64,000 nucleotides of DNA from Desulfoluna butyratoxydans. GTDB taxonomy: Bacteria; Desulfobacterota; Desulfobacteria; Desulfobacterales; Desulfolunaceae. The notes below the pieces were generated by a model. The model was not told the origin of the DNA, made no database searches, and saw nothing but the letters and a program-made list of their open reading frames with translations. Shown here in pieces: positions 26,090-34,988 of the stretch (the first letter of the stretch is position 1; every line of letters begins with the position of its first letter). Made by a program: the position numbers and the translations under genes. The stretch spans positions 227,770 through 291,769 of the forward strand of contig NZ_CAADHO010000006.1 in NCBI RefSeq assembly GCF_900699765.1, given 5' to 3'.

Positions 26090-26963
26090 CGCAAAAAGCA
26101 CCGGAGAAAAGAGGCTGCGTCGTGTGCACTACTACCCCGGATGCTCCCTGATGTCGTCGGCCCGGGATTTCGGCACCTCCCTGTTCCAGATGTTTCGCCT
26201 CATGGGGACCTGGGTGGAGCCCCTGGAGGACTGGAACTGCTGCGGTGCCTCGCCCGCCCACAGCGTCAACCCCGATTATGCCACCCTCCTTGCCGGGCGG
26301 AACATTCTTCTTGCCGAGCGCCAGGGCATCGACGACCTCTATGTGGTCTGCCCCAGCTGCTTTGTGCGCCTTCGTACGGCCGAGAAGATCCTGGCCACCG
26401 ATGCCTCCATGAACGCCAAGCTCGCCAAGGCCTGTGGCCGGGAGTATGAGGGGGGCGTTCGCCTGAAGTTTACCCCGGAGATTCTCTCCGATGCCCCCAT
26501 CGTGTTTGAAAAGGCGGTGGTTAATCCCCTGGAGGGGCTCCGCGGCGTGCTCTACTTCGGGTGCCTGCTGACGCGGCCCGAGTGGATCACCGGCTTTGAC
26601 ATCCGTCCTTATGAAAAGAAGCTCAAGCGCCTGGTCAACGTGCTGGACGTGGAGACCCCGGACTGGAGTTACAGCAAGCAGTGCTGCGGCTCCCACCTGG
26701 CCGTGACAAAACCCGATATGGTGGACGGCATGGTGGACCGGATTCGTGATCATGCCCGGCGGGCCGGCGCCAACTGCATCATCGCCTTTTGTCCCTTGTG
26801 CCAGGTAAACCTGGAACTCCGGGGCAAGGAGGTGGAGCCCCTGCCGGTCTTCTATATTTCTGAGCTTATCGGCATGGCCGCCCGGCTGCCCGGTTACGAG
26901 AACTGGGTCAAAAAGCACCTGGTGGACCCGCGCCCGCTGTTGAACCAGCTGGGGCTTCTGTAG
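26082..26963 (+). CDS. hdrB: Heterodisulfide reductase-like subunit B (HdrB)
   Basis: The catalytic disulfide-reducing subunit, with two CCG domains. Seen: YPGCSLM, NCCGASPAHS and CPSC in the first; YFGCLL, QCCGSHLAVTKPDM and CPLCQ in the second, so both sets of cysteines that hold the noncubane [4Fe-4S] clusters are intact. The 293 residues are standard. It overlaps hdrC by 8 bases. No hdrA is found in this window, so the flavin-bifurcating partner would be elsewhere. An 11-base G run follows the stop codon. Confidence 0.92.
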   Translation: MSNAKSTGEKRLRRVHYYPGCSLMSSARDFGTSLFQMFRLMGTWVEPLEDWNCCGASPAHSVNPDYATLLAGRNILLAERQGIDDLYVVCPSCFVRLRTAEKILATDASMNAKLAKACGREYEGGVRLKFTPEILSDAPIVFEKAVVNPLEGLRGVLYFGCLLTRPEWITGFDIRPYEKKLKRLVNVLDVETPDWSYSKQCCGSHLAVTKPDMVDGMVDRIRDHARRAGANCIIAFCPLCQVNLELRGKEVEPLPVFYISELIGMAARLPGYENWVKKHLVDPRPLLNQLGLL

Positions 26964-27106
26964 CGGGGGGGGGGGGAACTCATCCTTGATGTCGGAGGGC
27001 GGTTTTTTTATAGTGGGGCAGTCTTCGCGTGCCCGATCCGGCGGGGTCCCCGGCGGACGGCATGGGCGGCAGGCGCTTTTAAACCAATCGGCAAGGACAA
27101 GGCACC

Positions 27107-27427
27107 ATGGAAAAACAGGATAACTCTGGCCACGAGGCGTCCGGAGCCAAGGGCGGGCAGGAAGCCCCTCCCTTGCCCGGCATCAACTTCTCCACGTTTA
27201 TTTTTTCCCTGAACTCTTCGGCGCTGGTGCATCTGGGTATGATCACCGCACCCGGTGGCGGGGCCAAGGCCATCAATTTGCCCCTGGCCAAGCAGACCAT
27301 CGACATTCTGGGGATGCTCGAGGAAAAGACCTCCGGCAACCTCACCGACGAGGAGATCAACCTGTTGTCCAACATGCTCCATGATCTGCGCATGATGTAT
27401 GTCAAGCTCAAGGAGCAGGGGGCGTAA
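27107..27427 (+). CDS. DUF1844 domain protein
   Basis: A 106-residue cytoplasmic protein of unknown function. The conserved part begins at about residue 27: NFSTFIFSLNSSALVHLGMI, then NLPLAKQTIDILGMLEEKTSGNL, typical of DUF1844, preceded by a low-complexity, charged N-terminal tail. The next codon after its stop is the GTG of ispE, so the two are translationally coupled; the same pairing is common in Desulfobacterota. Confidence 0.85.
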   Translation: MEKQDNSGHEASGAKGGQEAPPLPGINFSTFIFSLNSSALVHLGMITAPGGGAKAINLPLAKQTIDILGMLEEKTSGNLTDEEINLLSNMLHDLRMMYVKLKEQGA

Positions 27428-28297
27428 GTGGAACTCAAGAGTCCTGCCAAGGTGAACCTTTTCCTGCACGTCACGGGCAGGCGGGAAAACGGGTACCATG
27501 ATCTCTGTTCGCTGATGTGCGGTGTCGGCCTGTACGACCGGGTTGTCATCGAGCCCTCGGATGCGGGTATTTCCCTCTCCTGTGCGTACCCCGGGGTCCC
27601 CGAGGATGAAACCAACCTGGCCTGGCGTGCCGCCGTCCTCTTTTTCGAGGCCGCGGGCATTGACGGTGGCTGCCGCATTGCCATCGACAAGCGCATCCCG
27701 CCCGGGGCCGGGCTCGGGGGCGGCAGCGGAAACGCGGCAACGGTCCTCAAGGGGCTCAACACCCTGTACGGTAGTCCCTTTGATGAGACGGCCCTGGAGG
27801 CCCTGGCCCTTCAGCTTGGGGCCGATGTCCCTTTTTTTATCCGATGTGCCCCGGTTTTGGCCACGGGGGTGGGGGAATGTTTTGAGTCCCTGCCGCCCAT
27901 CAAGCCGTATCACCTGCTTATTATCTATCCGGGCACGGGGTTATCCACGGAAGAAGTGTATAAAAATCTCAAATTGGGATTGACAAAAAGTGAAAAAAAA
28001 ATTAAAAGTCGTCTGTTGAATGAAGGGGTGATCGATCCTCTCCACCATCTTCATAACGACTTGGAACCCCCTGCGCAGAAGCTGTCACCGGCTGTCGGGG
28101 ACGCCAAAGCGGCCTTGGAAAAGGCCGGAGCGGAAGGCGTGCTGATGTCCGGGAGCGGTTCGTCGGTTTTCGGCCTTTTCCGTGAGCCACAAGGGGCGCA
28201 GGCGGGGGAAACGCTGCTGATGTGCCTGAGGGGGGATAGGCCGGAAGAGTATGCCGGATGGCAGGTTTTTTTGGCTGAATTGTTGTTGACATTTTGA
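27428..28297 (+). CDS. ispE: 4-diphosphocytidyl-2-C-methyl-D-erythritol kinase IspE
   Basis: A GHMP kinase of the non-mevalonate isoprenoid pathway that phosphorylates CDP-ME. Seen: SPAKVNLFLHVTGRRENGYHD at the N-terminus, the ATP-binding PPGAGLGGGSGNAAT (about 94-108), LGADVPFFIRC, and the C-terminal MSGSGSSVFGLF. The 289 residues are normal. It starts at GTG 27428 immediately behind the DUF1844 stop. The region encoding residues 180-200 is unusually A-rich (run of lysines). tRNA-Gln follows 11 bases after the stop. Confidence 0.95.
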   Translation: MELKSPAKVNLFLHVTGRRENGYHDLCSLMCGVGLYDRVVIEPSDAGISLSCAYPGVPEDETNLAWRAAVLFFEAAGIDGGCRIAIDKRIPPGAGLGGGSGNAATVLKGLNTLYGSPFDETALEALALQLGADVPFFIRCAPVLATGVGECFESLPPIKPYHLLIIYPGTGLSTEEVYKNLKLGLTKSEKKIKSRLLNEGVIDPLHHLHNDLEPPAQKLSPAVGDAKAALEKAGAEGVLMSGSGSSVFGLFREPQGAQAGETLLMCLRGDRPEEYAGWQVFLAELLLTF

Positions 28298-28308
28298 ATA
28301 TACATTGC

Positions 28309-28383
28309 AGGGGCGTCGTCAAGTGGTAAGACACTGGATTTTGATTCCAGCATTCGCAGGTTCGAATCCTGCCGCCCCTGCCA
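28309..28383 (+). tRNA. tRNA-Gln (anticodon TTG)
   Basis: A full cloverleaf: acceptor AGGGGCG / CGCCCCT with discriminator G and encoded CCA (28381-28383); D arm with AAGTGGTAAG; anticodon stem CTGGA / TCCAG around loop TTTTGAT; T arm GCAGG-TTCGAAT-CCTGC. The anticodon TTG reads CAA and CAG. It lies between ispE and prs, a frequent arrangement. Confidence 0.97.
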
Positions 28384-28426
28384 AATTTATTTATACCGGC
28401 AGTGTTTCCGGGAAAACGGGAATGGA

Positions 28427-29368
28427 ATGAACGATCTTTCCATATTTACGGGGAACTCCAACAAAGAGCTTGCCCAGAAGGTGTCCAAGTATCTTTTTAA
28501 AGATCTTGGAAGCGCAAAGGTGAATCGCTTCAGCGACGGCGAGATCCAGATTGAAATTGAGGAGAATGTACGGAAAAAGGATGTGTACATCATCCAGTCC
28601 ACATGCTCTCCCGTGAACGACAACCTTATGGAACTGCTTCTGATGATCGACGCCATGCGCCGATCGTCTGCGTCTCGTATCACGGCCGTCATTCCCTACT
28701 TCGGTTATGCGCGTCAGGATAAGAAGGTGGCACCGCGGGTTCCCATCTCGGCCAAGCTGATTGCTGATCTTCTTACCCACTCCGGTTCATGCCGTATCAT
28801 CACCATGGACCTCCATGCAGGCCAGATCCAGGGTTTTTTCAATATTCCCGTGGACAACCTCTACGCCGCTCCCATCATCATCGAACGCATTCGAGAAGAT
28901 TTCGCCGGGGAAGACCTGGTGATCGTATCTCCCGATGCAGGTGGTGTGGAACGAGCCCGGGCCTTTGCCAAGCGCCTGGGATGCGGGCTGGCCATCGTGG
29001 ACAAGCGTCGTGACCGTCCCAACGAAGCCAAGGCCATGGCGGTTATTGGTGATGTGGAAGGCAAGACGGCTATCATTCTTGATGATATGGTCGACACGGC
29101 CGGCACACTGACTGAAGCGTCCAACGCCATCAGCGAAATGGGTGCCAAGGAAGTCCACGCATGCTGCACGCATCCGGTTCTCTCCGGACCTGCCGTGGAA
29201 CGTATTGAGAAATCAGCGTTGAAGAGTCTTGTTGCAACGGACACCATCCCCTTAAGCGAAGAGGCGAAGGCATGTGACAAGATCAAGGTCCTCTCCGTCG
29301 CCCCGCTGGTGGGTGAGGCCATCATTCGAAGCCATCGGGGTGACTCGGTTACGACGCTGTTTGTGTAA
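28427..29368 (+). CDS. prs: Ribose-phosphate pyrophosphokinase (PRPP synthetase)
   Basis: Makes PRPP from ribose 5-phosphate and ATP for nucleotide, His and Trp synthesis. Seen: [39 protein letters not shown], the cation-binding HAGQIQGFF and the PRPP loop [13 protein letters not shown]. Its 313 residues are standard. ATG 28427 has only a weak GGAATGGA box. The ispE-tRNA-prs-rplY-pth order is a classic bacterial cluster. Confidence 0.97.
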   Translation: MNDLSIFTGNSNKELAQKVSKYLFKDLGSAKVNRFSDGEIQIEIEENVRKKDVYIIQSTCSPVNDNLMELLLMIDAMRRSSASRITAVIPYFGYARQDKKVAPRVPISAKLIADLLTHSGSCRIITMDLHAGQIQGFFNIPVDNLYAAPIIIERIREDFAGEDLVIVSPDAGGVERARAFAKRLGCGLAIVDKRRDRPNEAKAMAVIGDVEGKTAIILDDMVDTAGTLTEASNAISEMGAKEVHACCTHPVLSGPAVERIEKSALKSLVATDTIPLSEEAKACDKIKVLSVAPLVGEAIIRSHRGDSVTTLFV

Positions 29369-29413
29369 TGACACCATTTTGAAAAATTAAGCAGGTTCTT
29401 CAGGAGGATCGAT

Positions 29414-30019
29414 TTGGAACTTTTCGAACTTAAGACAAATATAAGGGAAACCAGAGGCAAGAACGCCGCGCGCGTTATTCGCAATGAGGGCCGGGTTCCT
29501 GCCGTTGTGTACGGTGACAACATGGACGCCGTTGCTGTGGACGTTCTCGTTGCCGACGTGGAAGAGGCTTTCAAGCAGAGCGAAACCATTCAGGTTGTTG
29601 TTAACCTGAAGGTGGGCGATGCCGAGCCCAAGGTCGCCATCATCAAGGATGTGCAGACCGACCCCACCCGCGGTGAATTCCGTCACGTGGATTTCCAGGT
29701 GGTGGCCCTTGACAAGAAGATCAAGGCCGTTGCTCCCGTTGAGACCGTCGGTAAAGCCGCAGGCCTCGAAATGGGCGGCATTCTCCAGGTTATCCGTCGT
29801 CAGCTCGACGTACTCTGCCTGCCCCTTGCCATCCCCACCTCCATCAAGGTGGATGTTACCGACCTCAAGATCGGCAAGTCCATCCACGTGGATGAGATCA
29901 AGATCGACGGCGTCGAGATTCCCCACAACGTCAACTTCACTGTTGTCACCGTTGTTCCTCCCAAAGGCATGAGCCTTACCGATGAAGAGGAAGGGGAAGC
30001 AGGGGAAGAAGAGGCTTAG
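29414..30019 (+). CDS. rplY: 50S ribosomal protein bL25 (long CTC form)
   Basis: A 5S rRNA-binding ribosomal protein with the C-terminal extension of general-stress protein CTC. The first 90 residues are the L25 domain (ARVIRNEGRVPAVVYGDN, KDVQTDPTRGEFRHVDFQ); the rest is the TL5/CTC beta domain (VETVGKAAGLEMGG, DVTDLKIGKSIHVDEIKI), followed by an acidic tail. The start is TTG 29414, supported by a full AGGAGG six bases upstream. Confidence 0.95.
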   Translation: MELFELKTNIRETRGKNAARVIRNEGRVPAVVYGDNMDAVAVDVLVADVEEAFKQSETIQVVVNLKVGDAEPKVAIIKDVQTDPTRGEFRHVDFQVVALDKKIKAVAPVETVGKAAGLEMGGILQVIRRQLDVLCLPLAIPTSIKVDVTDLKIGKSIHVDEIKIDGVEIPHNVNFTVVTVVPPKGMSLTDEEEGEAGEEEA

Positions 30020-30187
30020 GCCTTTTTCCCAGCCCATGGCGGCTACGGTCGCCATGGCTGAACCCAATGCCTGGTCACAAGAGGGCTCTGCGCCTTCGAA
30101 CTGAAGGTTCCTTCATTCCGCCGCATAGAAGATTTTCTTCCTGCGGCGTTGATGGAAAAGCGTTTCTGTCTGTAACTGGTTATCATT

Positions 30188-30769
30188 ATGAATGAATCTT
30201 CGGTCAGGCTGGTGGTGGGGCTCGGTAACCCGGGTGCCCGCTACGAAAACACACGACATAATATCGGATTTCGGGTTATTGATCGCCTGGCAGAGCGTCT
30301 CGGCATGTCGGTAACCCGATCTCGTTTTGACGCCCTCTATGCCAAGGGGCGCCATGAAGGCCGGGAGCTGATACTTGTTAAGCCCCAGTCCTTCATGAAT
30401 TTGAGCGGTGGCCCTGTTCGGGCCCTTGCCGACTATTTTGACATTGCCCCCGGGGAGATCCTCGTTGTGTACGACGAAATCGATCTGCCCTATGGCCGCA
30501 TGAAAATTGTTGCCAAGGGGGGGCACGGCGGTCACAACGGTGTCCGATCCCTGATCGACAACCTCAAGGACAGGGCCTTTGCCCGGATCCGCATGGGGGT
30601 TGGCAGGCCGGATCCCAGGATTGAGGTGAGCGACTGGGTTCTCGGCAAGTTTTCCGCCGATGAAGCAGCGGACCTGGATCCTTTCATCGACCGGTCCGCC
30701 GATGCAGTGGAGACCATTTTGTCCCGAGGGTTGATCAAGGGGATGAATGCCTTTAACTGCGTAAAGTAG
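30188..30769 (+). CDS. pth: Peptidyl-tRNA hydrolase
   Basis: Recycles peptidyl-tRNAs released from stalled ribosomes. Seen: LVVGLGNPGARYENTRHNIGF (catalytic His and Asn), KPQSFMNLSGGPV, VYDEIDLPYG and GGHGGHNGVRSL. The 193 residues are normal. ATG 30188 lacks a clear ribosome-binding box. 168 bases separate it from rplY, containing a CCATGGCG / CGCCATGG hairpin (about 30033-30057) without T-run. Confidence 0.96.
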   Translation: MNESSVRLVVGLGNPGARYENTRHNIGFRVIDRLAERLGMSVTRSRFDALYAKGRHEGRELILVKPQSFMNLSGGPVRALADYFDIAPGEILVVYDEIDLPYGRMKIVAKGGHGGHNGVRSLIDNLKDRAFARIRMGVGRPDPRIEVSDWVLGKFSADEAADLDPFIDRSADAVETILSRGLIKGMNAFNCVK

Positions 30770-30808
30770 GGTGCGTTTCGATTTTTCCACAACATGATGG
30801 AGGGGCGA

Positions 30809-31189
30809 ATGGAAAATCTACCGACGGTGGGTATTTACGCGGGCCTCGCGGGGCCGGTCCTCCTCATGCTCCTTGCCTCCTTTGTGGGACGCGCCTTCTT
30901 CTCCGGGATGCTCCCCGGCTTTCGACACACCACCGGTTCTGGTTTGTCCCGTGATGGTGGGTTTCTTTGCTTTTTTTCTCCAACGGTGGCTGACCGGCCC
31001 CGTCTCTTCTCGTTTCTGATATTTTCCCGATGTTTACAATCTGTTTTTGAGGCCGCTGCCCGCGTCAGTCGATTTGTGGCCCGGTTTCTGATATGCTGCC
31101 TTTTTTGCGTGAAGGGTGTGGCCCGCGGCGTATCGGGGGTATCTGTATGTGATTTTACAACCTTGTGTACCCAAGGTTCGACTATATAA
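30809..31189 (+). CDS. Doubtful small membrane protein
   Basis: An open frame of 126 codons starting at ATG 30809 directly after GGAGGGGCG, with a hydrophobic first helix (residues 8-30, GIYAGLAGPVLLMLLASFVG). Beyond residue 40 the composition turns irregular, rich in Phe, Cys and Arg, unlike its neighbours. The good ribosome-binding site argues for a short translated product, the odd tail for chance or a frameshift. No family recognised. Confidence 0.25.
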   Translation: MENLPTVGIYAGLAGPVLLMLLASFVGRAFFSGMLPGFRHTTGSGLSRDGGFLCFFSPTVADRPRLFSFLIFSRCLQSVFEAAARVSRFVARFLICCLFCVKGVARGVSGVSVCDFTTLCTQGSTI

Positions 31190-31229
31190 CTATATAAGAT
31201 ACACGTTTAACAAGAGAAAGGACAAAATC

Positions 31230-32150
31230 ATGAGTATTTATGTAATTGGACACAAGATTCCTGATTCAGATTCCGTTTGTTCCCCCATCGCCCTGGCTTA
31301 CCTGAAGAGCAAACTCGGTGAAGACACCGTGGCCGCCGTGCAGGGTGACCTCAACCCCGAGACCACCTTTATCCTCGACAAATTTGGCGTGGCCGCTCCC
31401 GAGATGAAGACCTCCTTTGCCGGTGAGTCTGTTTACCTCGTGGACCACTCCGACCTGGCCCAGAGCCCCGACGACCTGGGCGACGCCAAAGTGCTGGGAA
31501 TCGTGGATCACCACAAACTCGGCGACGTCACCACCAGCGAGCCCCTCGAGTGCTGGATCCGCCCCGTGGGCTGTACCGGCACCATCGTCAAGGAGATGTT
31601 CGACGCAAACGGCGTTGAGATTCCCAAGGACATCGCCGGCATCATGCTTTGCGCCATCCTGAGCGACACCGTCATCTTCAAGTCCCCCACCTGCACCCCC
31701 GCCGACAAGAAAGCCGTTGAAGAGCTTGCGGCCATCGCCGGCGTCGAGGACGTGGTTGCCCTGGGTGTTGAGATGTTCAACGTGAAGTCTGCCGTTGCCG
31801 GTACCCCCATCCGTGACCTGGTCAAGCGCGACTACAAGGATTTCGACATGGGCGGCAAGAAAGTGGGCGTGGGCCAGCTTGAGGTTGTGGACCTGGCTAT
31901 CTTCGACGACATCAAGGCTGACCTGCTCAAGGACATCAACGAGCTCAAGGCCGAAGGCGATCGCCACAGCGTGCTGCTTCTCCTTACCGACATCATGAAA
32001 GAGGGCTCCGAGCTCCTCATCGCCTCCGACGACACTGCCATCATCGAAAAGGCCTTCAACGGCCAGTCTGCGGACTCCAAGATGTGGCTCGACGGCGTGC
32101 TGAGCCGTAAGAAGCAGGTTGTGCCCAACCTGGAAAAAGTATTTGCCTAA
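31230..32150 (+). CDS. ppaC: Manganese-dependent inorganic pyrophosphatase (family II)
   Basis: A DHH-family enzyme that hydrolyses PPi to phosphate with Mn or Co. Seen: GHKIPDSDS (7-15), VDHSDLAQ, the DHHK motif (about 92-95), LCAILSDTVIFKSPT, and the C-terminal DHHA2 domain with SRKKQVVP near the end, which holds the substrate-binding RKK. The 306 residues are normal and no CBS domains are inserted. ATG 31230 follows AAAGGA. Sulfate activation releases PPi, so in a sulfate reducer this enzyme would pull ATP sulfurylase forward (inference). Codon bias looks strong, suggesting high expression. Confidence 0.95.
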   Translation: MSIYVIGHKIPDSDSVCSPIALAYLKSKLGEDTVAAVQGDLNPETTFILDKFGVAAPEMKTSFAGESVYLVDHSDLAQSPDDLGDAKVLGIVDHHKLGDVTTSEPLECWIRPVGCTGTIVKEMFDANGVEIPKDIAGIMLCAILSDTVIFKSPTCTPADKKAVEELAAIAGVEDVVALGVEMFNVKSAVAGTPIRDLVKRDYKDFDMGGKKVGVGQLEVVDLAIFDDIKADLLKDINELKAEGDRHSVLLLLTDIMKEGSELLIASDDTAIIEKAFNGQSADSKMWLDGVLSRKKQVVPNLEKVFA

Positions 32151-32230
32151 CGGCACCTGACCTTTCCGAGAAAAGGGGCCTGCCGCTCAGGTGAGGTCGG
32201 GCTCCTTTGGTACGGATCGTAAGTCAACGA

Positions 32231-32263
32231 TGGCTGTCCCCTTAAAGGGGGCAGCCATTTTTT
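32231..32263 (+). terminator. Terminator of ppaC
   Basis: A 12-bp stem TGGCTGTCCCCT / AGGGGGCAGCCA with a 3-base loop, followed by six T, 80 bases after the stop codon. Confidence 0.88.
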
Positions 32264-32750
32264 ATTGCGGTTTTATCGCCTTCGGGCACGGGAAAAACCG
32301 CCCGTACCCATGCGCAAAACACCATTGATGCGGGGTGCGTTATCAGGGCGTGGGGCCGTCTTACGGCGGCAGATGTCCCGGGGTATGGATTTTTGTGATT
32401 TTATCGGGGCGTTGGGGGATTTTTGGGGGAACCCATGGCTGTAGGGCCGGGTGCCACCGAAGGCTTTTCCGGGTCTCGTGCCCGGGGAGAGAGGCTCTCA
32501 GGGCGTGCGGTGAAGGAAAAACATCTTCATTTTAGTGGGTTGCTGGGGGCAATGATCATCTTTGCCATTGATAATGGCACAGGGGTGTGATATATTTCTT
32601 GAGATGACGATTTACCAGTTACATTTATCCTAATTTACTATTTGACTCGACGATTGCATACGACGATTCGAATCTTCTGTCAATAGCTTTTCTGTAAATT
32701 CATCGAATGAAGCTTTTGATGCCGTCGTTTGAGTAGCAACAGGTGAGGAC
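32264..32750. other. Intergenic region upstream of carD
   Basis: About 490 bases with no gene. The first 250 bases are GC-rich and G-heavy on this strand, with no structure I could assign. The last 200 are AT-rich and carry the promoter at 32568-32596 and two direct copies of CGACGATT around 32650-32670. Confidence 0.5.
32568..32596 (+). promoter_or_regulatory. Candidate sigma70 promoter of carD
   Basis: TTGATA, a 17-base spacer and TATATT: five of six matches in each box by eye. About 150 bases before the carD start. Confidence 0.6.
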
Positions 32751-33290
32751 ATGGGACATACAGATAATCTGGAGTTTCAGGTAGGTGACCTCGCGGTATA
32801 TCCGGCACACGGTGTGGGACGTATCGAATCCATCGAAATCAAAGAAATCGGTGGAGAGGATATGACCTTTTACATTATGAAAGTTCTTGAAAACGGCATG
32901 GTGATCATGATCCCCACCGCCAATGTGGAGTCTGTGGGGCTCCGGCGGGTAATCAAGGAGCATGAGATCCCCAAGGTCTACGAAGTGATGACCCAGAAGC
33001 GCGAGTGCGCCTTCGACAACCAGACCTGGAACCGTCGTTACCGCGAATACATGGAAAAAATCAAAACAGGCTCCCTTTTCGACGTGGCTGAGGTGTTTCG
33101 GGACCTGTTCCTCTTGAGGCTGACCAAGGACCTCTCCTTTGGGGAGCGCAAACTGCTGGATACCGCCCAGAGCCTTCTCCTGAAGGAGCTGTGCATGGCC
33201 AAGCAGACGGACGAGAAGTCCATGATGAAGGAGATCGAGTCCCTCTTCAGCGATGAGGGCCTGGGCGGACCGCAACCTGAGCTGACGTAA
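32751..33290 (+). CDS. carD: CarD family transcriptional regulator
   Basis: A protein that binds the RNA polymerase beta subunit through an N-terminal Tudor-like domain and stabilises open complexes. Seen: FQVGDLAVYPAHGVGRIESIE (about 9-29), the standard RNAP-interacting domain, then YIMKVLENGMVIMIPTANVESVGLR and a helical C-terminal domain with RELFLLRLTK-like DLFLLRLTKDLSFGERKLLD. The 179 residues are close to CdnL/CarD-only proteins. ATG 32751 follows GTGAGGAC. Only 6 bases separate it from rluD. Confidence 0.93.
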   Translation: MGHTDNLEFQVGDLAVYPAHGVGRIESIEIKEIGGEDMTFYIMKVLENGMVIMIPTANVESVGLRRVIKEHEIPKVYEVMTQKRECAFDNQTWNRRYREYMEKIKTGSLFDVAEVFRDLFLLRLTKDLSFGERKLLDTAQSLLLKELCMAKQTDEKSMMKEIESLFSDEGLGGPQPELT

Positions 33291-33296
33291 AATCCA

Positions 33297-34277
33297 TTGA
33301 CGACCCATATCGAAAGTTTGGATCAGCAAGGCGCCTGTTCCGTGACGGTATCCACCGAAGATCACGGACGGCGCCTTGATCTGTTTGTGGCGGACAAAGG
33401 ACTGGTGCTTTCACGCAGCCAGTCCGCCCACTTCATCAAAAACGGTTTTGTCACCGTGGACGGTGACGTGCGCAAGCCCAAACACAAGGTGCGCTGCGGC
33501 GAGTGCGTGCGGGTGGTGGTACCCGAAGCCAAGCCCCTCACCGTGGAACCCGAAGCCATTGACCTGGACATCGTCCATGCCGACGGGGACCTGGTGGTGG
33601 TCAACAAGCCCCGGGGGCTGGTGGTGCATCCGGCCGCCGGTCATGAGTCGGGCACCCTGGTCAACGCCCTGCTGTATCACTTTCCCGACATGGAAGGGAT
33701 CGGCGGGGAGCTGCGCCCCGGGATCGTTCACCGCCTGGACAAGGACACCACGGGCCTTCTGGTGGTGGCCCTGAACCAGAAAACCCACCTGGAACTCACC
33801 CGCCAGTTCAAAGAACGGGAGGTGAGCAAGCGGTACCGCGCCCTGGTGTACGGAGAGGTGCCCGAGGACCGGGGTATCATCGACCAGCCCATCGGCAGGG
33901 ACCCCAGGGATCGCAAGCGCATGGGGGTCAACAGCCCGGTGGGCAGGCCCTCGGAAACCCATTATACCGTTCTGGACCGTTTTCCCGGCGCCACCCTGCT
34001 GGACGTGGACCTGAAAACCGGCCGGACCCATCAGATCCGCGTGCATACCCACTGGCTCGGTCACCCCGTGGTGGGGGACCCTGTCTACACGCGGCGTAAG
34101 GCCGATCGGGGGCTGCCCCAGACCGCACCCCTGCGGTCTGCCATCCGTGGGCTTTCCGGGCAGCTGCTCCACGCCCACACCCTTTCGCTTACCCACCCTG
34201 CAACAGGGCAGAGGATGACGTGGCAGGCACCGCTGCCCGTGGATTTTTCCACCGTTGTCTCCCTGTTGTCCCCTTAA
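33297..34277 (+). CDS. rluD: 23S rRNA pseudouridine synthase, RluA/RluD family
   Basis: Converts uridines of 23S rRNA to pseudouridine. An N-terminal S4 domain (RLDLFVADKGLVLSRSQ) precedes the catalytic domain with LVVVNKPRGLVVHPAAGH and GIVHRLDKDTTGLLVVA, whose Asp is the nucleophile; RTHQIRVHTHWLGHPVVGD follows. Its 326 residues fit RluD best. The start TTG 33297 has no strong box and may rely on coupling to carD. RluC-like specificity cannot be excluded. Confidence 0.92.
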   Translation: MTTHIESLDQQGACSVTVSTEDHGRRLDLFVADKGLVLSRSQSAHFIKNGFVTVDGDVRKPKHKVRCGECVRVVVPEAKPLTVEPEAIDLDIVHADGDLVVVNKPRGLVVHPAAGHESGTLVNALLYHFPDMEGIGGELRPGIVHRLDKDTTGLLVVALNQKTHLELTRQFKEREVSKRYRALVYGEVPEDRGIIDQPIGRDPRDRKRMGVNSPVGRPSETHYTVLDRFPGATLLDVDLKTGRTHQIRVHTHWLGHPVVGDPVYTRRKADRGLPQTAPLRSAIRGLSGQLLHAHTLSLTHPATGQRMTWQAPLPVDFSTVVSLLSP

Positions 34278-34313
34278 GGCGGAGCGCCTCTTTCTTAAGC
34301 AGATGCCGCCTTC

Positions 34314-34337
34314 AAGGGGGGCCACCCCTTTTCTTTT
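34314..34337 (+). terminator. Terminator of carD-rluD
   Basis: Stem AAGGGG / CCCCTT with a 5-base loop and then TTCTTTT, 36 bases after rluD. Confidence 0.7.
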
Positions 34338-34397
34338 CCTCATAACACCCGTCATGTTCCCTCCTGGTTATTTCTATGTTGTTCCTTGGAAAATGCC

Positions 34398-34426
34398 TTG
34401 ACATCTCCCCTGTTGTGGGACTAAGC
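34398..34426 (+). promoter_or_regulatory. Possible promoter of the nuo operon
   Basis: A consensus TTGACA at 34398 with a poor -10 (CTAAGC) 17 bases later, about 170 bases before nuoA. The poor -10 may mean activator dependence or a false match. Confidence 0.3.
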
Positions 34427-34598
34427 ATGAATGAGATTTATCCGAAATGCCTAGCCCCTCCCTTAAAGAGGGCCCTTCGATTTTTGCAGAACGCTTCACC
34501 CCCGAAAGTTCACGACCACACCGGCAGCACCTGACCCTTTGGCTTTTTTTTTGTGTCGGTATGTAACGATGTTCGCGAGACGGTATGGAGAATCGCTT

Positions 34599-34988
34599 AT
34601 GGAATCGACATTGGCTCTGGATTACATCTATGTCATGTTTTTTATTCTCGGCGGGTTTATCGCCGCCTTCCTTCCTTTTGTCATCGCCTGGATGCTCCGT
34701 CCCGCAACTGTCGTCACCACCCGGACCCACCAGACCTACGAGTGCGGTATCGAGCCCTTCAACCAGATGTGGGACTACCGCTTCGGAATTTCTTATTACC
34801 TCTATGCCCTGATCTTTCTGGCCTTTGACGTGGACGTCCTCTACCTCTTTCCCGTGGCCACGGTGTTCAACGCCGTCCCGGGCATACGCGGGGCCGTGGA
34901 ATTTTCAATTTTTATCGGCATTCTCAGCCTGGCCGTGGTCTACGCCTGGGCCAAAGGGGTCTTTACCTGGGAGAAGAGAAAGCAATGA
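34599..34988 (+). CDS. nuoA: Complex I subunit NuoA
   Basis: A membrane-arm subunit near the quinone site. The 129 residues have three transmembrane helices and the conserved [11 protein letters not shown] loop followed by [26 protein letters not shown]-type sequence (here [14 protein letters not shown] and FDVDVLYLF). ATG 34599 is chosen because GGAGAA lies nine bases upstream and family proteins start just before the first helix; an in-frame ATG 30 bases earlier exists. Its stop overlaps the nuoB start. Confidence 0.95.
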   Translation: MESTLALDYIYVMFFILGGFIAAFLPFVIAWMLRPATVVTTRTHQTYECGIEPFNQMWDYRFGISYYLYALIFLAFDVDVLYLFPVATVFNAVPGIRGAVEFSIFIGILSLAVVYAWAKGVFTWEKRKQ

